A stretch of 64,000 nucleotides of DNA from NCBI GenBank assembly GCA_016748015.1, contig JAAOMT010000299.1, positions 910,180 to 974,179 of the forward strand, read 5' to 3'. The stretch is from Geosiphon pyriformis. Taxonomy: Eukaryota; Glomeromycota; Glomeromycetes; Archaeosporales; Geosiphonaceae. The notes beneath the pieces are model-generated. The model did no database searches. It was not told the DNA's origin and saw nothing but the letters and a program-made list of their open reading frames with translations. Position 1 is the stretch's first letter; the number at the start of each line of letters is the position of its first letter. Below are positions 55,735 through 64,000 of this stretch, piece after piece. Both the position numbers and the translations under genes were made by a program.

Positions 55735-56290
55735 ACAGGCAATATTTTTGCCTTTGGTTAAAATAGCTTAGTTAGTATTAGTAGAAAACTAGAAAAAATT
55801 AAAGATTACAACTAAAAGGATTAATAGATTTGGATCAACAGAAAGAATAGACATACTCATTAACATAACAGAGGAAAAAGTTGTTAACAAGAAAGAAATT
55901 ATCTTCACCCATTAATCAATTTCTATTTTACCATATGACCAGTATATGTTAGCCATAAAGAGAAAAGTAAAAGATCAGATTCAGATTTTTGAAGCAGAAA
56001 CAACACTTTGTGAATCAAGAAAAATTAAATTAGTCAATCTATACATACCAGCCAAGAACCACAGTCACATTAAAATTTCCATTTACAACAACACAGAAAA
56101 TGTCATTGAAATACCAGAAGGAACCAATATTGGATATTTAACCACCAAAATCAAAAACTAACCACCAAACCCCATTCCAGACTTTTCACAACTGTGTAGA
56201 TATGTCAACATAACATCACAAACTATCTATGGATAGAATGAATGTTATTTGTTTTAATCTGAACAATTGAAACAAATGAACATAGGAAAC
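55735..56290 (+). pseudogene. End of dUTPase and pre-RT spacer of element E/G, after the F insertion
   Basis: Starts with the ACAG duplicate and resumes the dUTPase (AIFLPLVKIA-type sequence as in B; here with damage). Motif 5 is decayed. The spacer is open at 55946-56161 (QIFEAETTLCESRKIKLVNL; HIKISIYNNTENVIEIPEG). Confidence 0.83.
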
Positions 56291-57640
56291 TTAGATCCAC
56301 TTTAATATATACAACTCAAAATATTACTCAACAACTTTACTAACATCTTTGCAAGTAAAAATGAATTTGGCAGAACTGACATAATTCAGCACCAAATTAA
56401 AACTGAAGATACAATGCCAATTAAACAAAGAGCATATCAGGTACTATCAACCAGCCATAAAATCATTCATTAAAAAATCAATTAGATGTTAAATAATGGG
56501 CTAATTCAGCCATCAATAAGCTCATAGTTATTACCAGTGGTACTAGTACATAAGAAAAATGGGAAAATTTGTTTTTGTGTGAATTACAGAAAACTCAATG
56601 ATGTAACTCATGGAGACAGTTATTCAACTCCATAGATTCAGGAATTATTTGATGCTTTTGGAGAAAAGAAATGATTCTCAACATTAGATCTAAATAGTGG
56701 TTACTGGCAAGTAGCCATGAATTCAGAAGATAAAAAAAAAACAGTGTTCACTATGAGAGAAAGGAATTTTAAATTTGAAGTGATGCCATTTGGCTTAACC
56801 AATGCACCAGCTACATTCCAATGACTAATGAAAATTGTTTACACCAGACTGCTATAGAAATTAGTAGTTATGTATTTAGATAACACCAATATGTTCTCAA
56901 AAACATTCAATGATTATTTCTATCATCTTTAGCAAGTGTTTAAAAGATTTAAAAAATCAGAATTAAAATTAAATGCAACCAAGTATTTTTTCAGCAAAAC
57001 AGAACTCAAGTTTTTGAAACATGTTGTAAGCAAAGAAGGCATTAAAACAGATCCAGATAAAATTGAAAGTTTTTTCTAGTACTCACCAACCTGACTGAGC
57101 TATAAGCATTCTTGGAATTTACAAGATACTATTGTCACTTTATCAAGAACTTTTTCAAACTAGCTCAACTATTATATCATCTACAAATCAAAAATATTAA
57201 ATATAAATGAACTGAAACACAACAAGAAACTTTTGACACACTAAGAAAAAAGCTTATTCAAGCTCCAGTACTGATCTATCCAGATCATAGCAAACTATTT
57301 ATCATTACCACTAATACATCAGATCAAGCATTGGAAGCAGTACTATTACAAAAAGAATCAGATAGAAGAGAACATCCAATAGCATATGCCAGCTGAAGCT
57401 TAAAGCCAACCAAAAAAAACTATAGAACACCAACACTAAAACACTTAACAATTTATTGAGCTGTTATAAAATAAAAAAAATACTTAAGCCAGAAATTTGA
57501 GATGCACACTGACCACAAAGAATTGACTTCAATCTAGAAGCAAAAATTTGGAGATGATTGACATATAAGATAGAAAATAGCACTTTTATCATATACTTTT
57601 ACAGTACATTATAAAAAAAGAAAAAAAATGGAAATGCCAA
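56291..57640 (+). pseudogene. Reverse transcriptase and RNase H of element E/G
   Basis: RT reads [69 protein letters not shown] and then MYLDNTNM at 56870-56890, again YLDN. RNase H around 57285-57530: LFIITTNTSDQALEAVLL (first Asp to Asn) and MHTDHKELTSI. Stops are frequent, and frame damage appears after 57060. Confidence 0.82.
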
Positions 57641-57839
57641 CAGTTTGTTGCAAATAAAACAAATCTGAACATTTTAACCCAAAAATATAACAAAAGATAA
57701 ACACACAAAAATATCAACAACTCCAGCATTATATAAATACTTAACAGTTTAAGGAGAAATTATCTCAAAAGAAACAAAACAACATAAAACAACAATCAAA
57801 ATATTTTATCAACTATCAAAATATACTTTACCAAAAAAA

Positions 57840-58960
57840 CAAAAGAAATCCAGATCAACCAATAAGAGTAATTACAGAACCAGAGAAAGAAACAATATTG
57901 TTCAACATGCATTTAAATCCAACAGCAGAACATTTTTGTAAAGAAGCAATTATAGAAAAAATTAGAAAAAGATACTATTGGCCATCCATGTATCCAGACA
58001 TCATTTAATTGTTCAAAATTGTGATACTTGTTAGAGAAAAAGAAAAACAAGACCCAATAAACCATTAAAACCAATTAAAGTTAGACAACCATTTGATTGT
58101 ATTGGAATTGACTTAGTTGGACCATTAACAATTACCAGTAGAGACAACAGATATATTACAGTAATTATGAATTATCTTACTAAATGGCCAGAAGCAAAAG
58201 CTATTCAAGAAGTGGATGCAGAATCTATTGCCAAATTTGTTCATCAAGATCTAATTTGCCAACACGGATGTCCAAAAAAACTACTATTAGATCAAAGAAC
58301 TCACTTTGTAAACAAAACACTAGCAGAATTAAGTCAAAGATTTGGAATCAAAAGACTATTATTATTACCTTATCATCCACAAACAAATGGGTTAATTGAA
58401 AAGTTTAACAGAATATTGTGTAAAACAATTGCCAAAATCAGTCAAAAAAACCAGGATAAATGGAATTTGTTTATACCATCAGTATTATTTGCTTATTGAA
58501 CAATAAAGCAAGACACCATACAAGCAACTCTATTTAAATTAGTATATGATAGAACAACAAAATTACCAGTTAAGATAAAAGTCAACATATATCTAACAGA
58601 ACCAATAACTGAAGACAATTTTCAAAAAACATTGCTAAGAAAAACATATGACTTGATAGAAACTCTAGAAAACAAATGATAAAAAGCAGCTGATAACATC
58701 TAAAAGTCACAAGAAAAACAAAAAAAAAGACATAATAACCAACTACCAGATAAATTAATTGAATTCAAGATTGGAAACAAAGTACTTTTACATCATACCA
58801 AAGTGAAAAAACAATGGAGTAGAAAATTTGACCTCAAATGGGATGGACCATTTTACATAGAAGAAATTCTAGAAAATGGAGCTTATAAATTATAATGAGA
58901 CAACAAAATCTTAGCCAAAGCAGCACATAGTGATTGACTGAAACCATATCACCATATAGT
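57840..58960 (+). pseudogene. Integrase of element E/G
   Basis: The core is open at 58167-58499 (NYLTKWPEAKAIQEVDAESI; LLLDQRTHFVNKTL; QTNGLIEKFNRIL). All three catalytic acids are present: GIDLVGPL upstream, the Asp in LDQ and the Glu in LIEK. C-terminal GPY/F segment KWDGPFYIEEILENGAYKL near 58840-58895. The zinc-binding domain upstream (57905-58050) is damaged. Stops lie before and after the core. Confidence 0.83.
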
Positions 58961-59089
58961 ATCATTATTTACCAATAATATATCACAACTGGGAGTACAA
59001 TAAATACTAGTCCAACCAGATGAAATTCCATAAGATTTAGAACCAATTATAATTATTGAACCAAACATGTTAAATTGAACAACCAAAAA

Positions 59090-59780
59090 GGTATATAAAG
59101 ACATGATATATGTAACAAAGACAACAAAAAAAAAATAAAAATTACCAACAATATACACACACTGGCACAACAACTCTTCCAACTGATTCAACAACAGAAC
59201 ATGAAAATTATCATTAACTAACAAACCATTCGATATAAAAATACAAAGAAAAAACCTCAACACAAAAAACAGAGAAAACCAGAAAATATCATTGATAAAA
59301 TAATAACAAAAATCAAAATGGCAATAGAAATATAAATAGAAGGTGTACTATATCAAGAGTTGACAATAGAAACATGGAATTAGTAAATACAACAATTTCC
59401 AAAAAACTTTTGTTATTTTCATTTAAAACAATACCTGAATATCTAGAACTTATATATGGATAAGACAAAGCAATTATTCAATCCAAAGATATTATAACAA
59501 CTTGAACAATTTGTGAAAAAAAACAATTTAACCACACAAGCATGAGTCATCTATCAATTACAAATTGGATTTCAAGACTAACCAAAAATTTTACTTAATC
59601 CAACAATGAACACTATTACTATTAACCAAATGGAAAAAATAATCAATGTCTAATTCAAAAAATTACAGAACAAGATAACACAAGTAATTATCAAAAAAGA
59701 AGTTCAAGATATAATTCAATCTGGAGAATTAGAGAAATTAGGAGATCTCAATGGAGCTCAATATTAAAAAGAAAAAATAA
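59090..59780 (+). pseudogene. 3' region of element E/G with a decayed ORF3-like reading
   Basis: A plus-strand frame reads LAQQLFQLIQQQNMKIIINQ and continues as a Lys/Gln/Ile-rich protein (KKEVQDIIQSGELEKLGDL) up to the LTR, with four or five stops. It occupies the position of ORF3 in F, H and I but shows little sequence similarity, so it may be a diverged version. An A-rich purine tract (59765-59778) precedes the LTR. Confidence 0.5.
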
Positions 59781-61360
59781 TATTACTCATAAAATATAGG
59801 AAGTATATTAGTATATAAATTAGCCAATCAAAGGAAGATGTAGTAAATGTGAAATTCCAGAATTCCTCTTAAAAAAATTGCAAAATTTCAGAAATTTTAG
59901 GATTCTTGTATGAGAAATTACAGGATTCCAGAATTCCAGAATTCTTCTCAAAGAAATTGCAGGATTTTTGGTGTAAAGAATTAAGGAATTGAGAAATCTC
60001 AATTATATATATATAGTAATAGTATTAGAAATAGAAAAGACAGACCTTTGAGTTAAGATTTAATCTAAGCAACCTTCCAATTCACAAATAGTAATAAATA
60101 ATTATTTGTTATTTTAATCTACTCTCTACTATTAACACTTTATGTTAATAGTATTACAAGTTGAAATAACAAGCTAATAGATAGCAAAGGAGAACAGAAT
60201 TGTAAGGTGATGGAAATAATCAAAGGGAATTCAACTTCAAAGAGCGAATTGAATAAGTATGAATTTAATGTGTGAGATCAGTTTTATAAAATATTTCAGT
60301 CACTATTCTTTTTAAAAGATAACTGGGAAATCTGAAGATAAAAGAATAGTCTGTACTGTCAACAAATGATCATACTTGGTATAATTCTATGCCTCATGTT
60401 GGTGCTCTTAAAATTCAATATCAAATATCAAATGTGCTTTTCAGTTACATTTTATTCAATAATCTTCAAATGCTACACTTATACATTTCAGGAAAAGGGT
60501 AAAAATTAACCAACAAGTAATCTTTTATCCCAGAATGTTCAGATACTTGAATGTAGGAAAAGAGAAATTAGTGATAAGAGAATGATTGAGATGAAAGTTG
60601 TTATTTTATTTATTCTTAATTATTTTGAACATGCTTTTCTACAGCTAAAAAATTTATCACTTATATAGTTATCAAAAGTGGTCAATGATTAAATCAACAA
60701 CTAGGTCAATAATCAGGTTAATGGTTAAGTCAATAATTAGGTCATTGATCAGATCAATAATCAGGTTAATAGTCAGATTATTGATCAGATCAATAATCAC
60801 TATCTAAAAATAGAATGACTAATTTATATGACATCAGTAGCTAATATATGTGATAATTAATAAGAAGTATAAATTTCAATCATAACAATAGTATCAAATA
60901 CTTAACCACACTAGAACAATAACTCTTAATTACAGCTATTGACAGGATACTAACTTTAATTGCCTTGGCTTATTTTGCTTTATTGTCTTTATTTCTTTTA
61001 TTTTCTTTTATTTTTCTCTTTTATTGTTGTTTTACTAATTGATTAAGGATTAAAAACACTGAGTTACAGATGTCATAAGGATTGGTAAAAGACCCATAAA
61101 ACAAATATAGAAAACTTATAGATTTGAGGATAGCTTACCAGGAGAATTACTAGTTACTATGCTGAGAAAAAAATTTGATGGAATTGCAATTCCAGGAGGC
61201 TACTAAAAACAATTATTGAATCTCTGTTCATTATACAAAGAACTTAACCAAAATCTTTAAATACAAACAACCTATAAATATTACCAATATTATTAAGTAA
61301 ATTAACACCAAGTTATAGGTCTGTTATTTGATTTGAGACCCCAAATAATTACCTGTAACA
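59781..61360 (+). repeat. 3' LTR of element E/G, about 840 bp, split by a 730-bp insert
   Basis: Begins TATTACTCATAAAATATAGG (TG to TA) and ends ACCTGTAACA at 61360. The insert at 60157-60886 falls just after hairpin 1. The following base starts element H (ACATTACAAATC), so E/G had inserted into the RNase H/integrase region of H; the left partner of that target site is lost. Confidence 0.88.
60157..60886. mobile_element. 730-bp non-coding insert with 10-bp target duplication
   Basis: Flanked by AATAGTATTA (60147-60156) and AATAGTATCA (60887-60896), a 10-base duplication with one mismatch; the uninterrupted site is seen in the 5' LTR of the same element (GATAGTATTAAATAC near 41129). Ends share only a weak inverted similarity around TTGAAAT. 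There is no open frame over 60 codons. At 60680-60800 a run of ~18-bp units of the type GATCAGATCAATAATCAG occurs. A 9-10 bp duplication fits a Mutator-like non-autonomous element, but without clear terminal repeats this stays tentative. Confidence 0.7.
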
Positions 61361-62860
61361 ACATTACAAATCAGGAAAACTACACACCAATATTGATAGT
61401 CTTTTAAGAATAAGACAAGATTAACATTAACAACAATCTCATTACAACTTACCAACCTAACAACAAAAATAACCAAACAACAATAGATCCCAAAAATTAC
61501 AACAATATTAAAAACTATTTGGAGACTCTTACTATGCCAGAAAATTAGTCTTCAAGTAAAAAAATCGATTACAACACCAATTAAAACAATATTTCATACA
61601 CCATAACAAAATCTATTATAAAAATTACAGAAATCCAAACCAATTACTCAGATTAGTACAAGAAAATAAAAAAGAAACAATTCTATACAACATGCATACA
61701 GATCCTTTTTTAGCACACTTGGAAAGAGATAGAACAATTCAAAGAATCTTTGAACATTATTTTTGGCTTCACATGCAAAAAGACATTTAACAATATGTAA
61801 AATCTTGTAATAGTTGTTAAAAAAGGGAAGGAACTTGCCTTACAGAACCTTTAAATCCAATCAAAGTTGAACAATCTTTTAACAGAGTTGAAATTAACTT
61901 AGTCAAATTATTACCTATTACAACCCAAGAAAATTGTTATATTGCAGTTGCAGTAGATTATCTTACCAAATGATCTGAAGTTAGAGCCATCCAAAGAGCA
62001 GATGCAAAATCAATAGTAAATTTCATCTATGAAGACATTATTTGTAGACATAAATGCCCAATTGAGCTTTTATCTAATCAAAAAACACATTTTGTGAACA
62101 ACTTAATACAAAAAATTTGTGAACAATTTAATGTCAAAAGATTTCTATTATTATCTTATTACTCTTAAACAAATAAACTTGTAAAACATTTTAACAGAAC
62201 ATTGTGTGAATTTTTAGCTAAAGTCTCAACAGATTTTGAGCAGAAATGAAATATATTTATTCCATTAGTGTTACTAGCATACAAAACACTAAAACAAGAT
62301 ACAACAAAACACACACTATTTGATCTGACTTATGGAAGAACAGCAACATTACCAATTAATTTTACAGTAAAAATATATCCAGTACAACCAATTAATGAAA
62401 AAAACTTCCAAAAAACACTTCAAAAAAAAGCTTACATTCTTCTTAGTATATTAGAAGAAAAAAAACAAATAGCAGTCACTCATATTGAATACTTTCAAGC
62501 CCAACAAAAAAAAAAGCATAATAACAAATTGCCACTAACTACCAAAAAGTTGGAAATAAAGTTTTTTTACACAAAACTAAGGCTGAAAAACAATAGAGTA
62601 AAAAATTTGAACATAAATAGAATAGACTATTCTACATCTATGAAATTTTAGACAATAGATCATACAAGTTAAGACTTAATAACAAAGTACTAACAAAAGT
62701 TACATATGGAGATTGATTAAAACACTATCATTTCAGAAACAATCCTGAACCATTAATTTTACAAATTGGTACACATTTCTTTTTAATTAATCCTGAAGAT
62801 ATTCCCTGAAATTTAGAACCAATAGTTATAATAGAACAACAACCAAACTTAAATATTTAA
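61361..62860 (+). pseudogene. RNase H end and integrase of element H
   Basis: Starts KSGKLHTNIDSLLRIRQD, then the zinc-binding domain YNMHTDPFLAHLERD ... SCNSC, core with EINLVKLLP (first Asp to Asn) and LLSNQKTHFVN (second Asp to Asn). Open piece 62268-62651 covers the region after the core (LAYKTLKQDTTKHTLFDLTY). The Glu site is decayed to LVKHFNR. It is the plus-strand counterpart of I. Confidence 0.83.
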
Positions 62861-63022
62861 TTTAACATTTTTACAATAATCTCTTTAAAAAAAAAATACA
62901 CAAAACATAAAAATAATAAATAATTACAAGAAATATTCAAACCCAAAAACAAATAAAACCCTATACTCAAAAATAATTTTTCTTATTCTTTTTCAAAATT
63001 TTATTAGTTAATCATTTTTATT

Positions 63023-63710
63023 ATGATTATTTCTCGAAATATTCAACAAATATCCCAAAAATTAATGTTAGCTTTGAAAACACTTTTTAACTTATCTATA
63101 ATAATTAATAAAAGTCAAATTAATTACATCCAAAAAGAAATCACAACACCAGTAGTAAATAATTCTCAGAATTATTACTTTTATAGAAGAAAAACAAAAG
63201 AGCATTCTGGAAATTAATTACAAGAACTTTTGAAGCAAGCACTAAAAGAAAACCTTTTAATTACTCCTATTGATATTTCACCAAATGCCACAATTCAACA
63301 AAAACTTCTACTATTTCTTAATAAACAAAACAATGAATATACTCTTATTTATAGATATTTTTATATTAAAAAAACACTTTATGAATGAAAACTAGAGCTT
63401 GAAGCAACAAACATTATTTCTGAAGCTATACAAAAACAAATTCACAATGAATTTAAGACAACAACTAGACCAACAAACACTTATTATAAACTTAGAGCAG
63501 TATTTAGATTCTATGATTTATTTAACATTTGTAAAAATGTTTTACAAAATTCAATACTTCATTCAATCAAAATTTAATACATTAAAAAACTTACAGAACT
63601 GAAATTTCAACAGTTTTCAGACCAAATCATTTCAATTATTTTGGACCACTATCTTGATATTACAGATAATGCTTGGACTTTGATAGAGTTTAGTCTTAAG
63701 AAGGAGATTA
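63023..63710 (+). pseudogene. ORF3 of element H (unknown protein), about 230 codons in one frame
   Basis: ATG 63023 starts MIISRNIQQISQKLMLALKT. The frame continues through stops at 63215 (TAA), 63387 (TGA, likely former Trp in LYEWKLEL) and 63571 (TAA, likely former Gln) to the polypurine tract and LTR. No frameshift. Segments ELLKQALKENLL, NATIQQKLLLF and NTYYKLRAVFRFYDLF match I. Predicted soluble, basic, mostly helical. Keeping one frame in a copy that otherwise decays by transitions indicates it was once a coding sequence. Confidence 0.75.
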
Positions 63711-64000
63711 TGTTATCAATAGAATTTTAGCTATTAATTAGCATGAAATTATCTTTATAATTCCTATTATTAATTAGTATATACTATTATTATTTTGATT
63801 ATTACTTATAATTTAATCAAATTATCAAATATCATTACTTAATTAATAATCCAATTTGTACCATAAAATTAAGATGATCAAATTACACAATACCTTAAAC
63901 CATTTAATATAGTCAAAATTCGTCGAAATTAATGAAAATTGGCCGAAATAATCAATAGTTTGTAGAAATAACTTGTAGTTTACCAAAATATATCTTTAGT
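63711..64000 (+). repeat. 3' LTR of element H, cut by the window end
   Basis: TGTTATCAATAGAATTTTAGC starts the LTR after the purine tract AAGAAGGAGA. It is co-linear with the LTR of I (minus strand, 38497 downward) and includes the start of the AGTTT...GAAAT repeat block at 63955-64000. Confidence 0.87.

Noticed and set aside
1-64000. CRISPR arrays, rRNA or tRNA genes
   Set aside because: Tandem repeats seen are LTR or minisatellite repeats without unique spacers; no cloverleaf with invariant tRNA box A/B sequence or rRNA segment was noticed. The primer sites are tRNA-complementary only.

Overview
The window is AT-rich eukaryotic DNA, made almost entirely of nested, decayed retrotransposons around one well-preserved host gene. 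The Gag, Pol and LINE proteins, the low GC and the intron-poor host gene look like an arbuscular mycorrhizal fungus (Glomeromycotina, Rhizophagus-like). That assignment is my recognition of the protein families; no search was run.

Layout. 1-9823 (minus strand): two Ty3/Gypsy-type fragments. A (1-2606) is joined to B (2607-9823). A clean 1003-bp solo LTR (4428-5430) with a GTGC duplication is nested in B. 9824-10768: a second, 5'-truncated LTR of that kind. 10769-18820 (plus): fragments C and D of the same Gypsy family; D is split by a nearly complete LINE, J (18821-25015), and resumes at 25017-25556. 25557-28640: an AT-rich stretch, then a GC-richer island, neither with a recognised gene. 28648-30705 (minus): an intact single-exon XRN-family 5'-3' exoribonuclease gene with an in-frame upstream ORF. 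31575-37533 (minus): a decayed LINE, K, related to J. 37534-40981 (minus): the 3' part of a Gypsy element, I, sitting in K. 40982-61360 (plus): element E/G, split inside its dUTPase domain by element F (45874-55734), which has both 969-bp LTRs and an ACAG target duplication. One LTR of E/G itself carries a 730-bp insert. 61361-64000 (plus): element H, an inverted relative of I.

The Gypsy elements share an unusual order: LTR, Gag with zinc knuckle, retropepsin, Cys-rich region, trimeric-type dUTPase, spacer, reverse transcriptase, RNase H, integrase, an unrecognised ORF3, LTR. In the best copy (F) all five dUTPase motif regions are visible. Gag appears to start at GTG rather than ATG in four of five copies. 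The LINE has APE endonuclease, reverse transcriptase, RNase H and zinc-finger domains, and ORF1 and ORF2 overlap as TAATG.

Decay is mostly C-to-T and G-to-A transition: in-frame stops replace Gln, Trp or Arg codons, and frames stay open over kilobases in J. This suggests cytosine methylation with deamination, or a RIP-like process. Fragment boundaries without a stated target duplication are approximate, read from where protein or LTR similarity stops.
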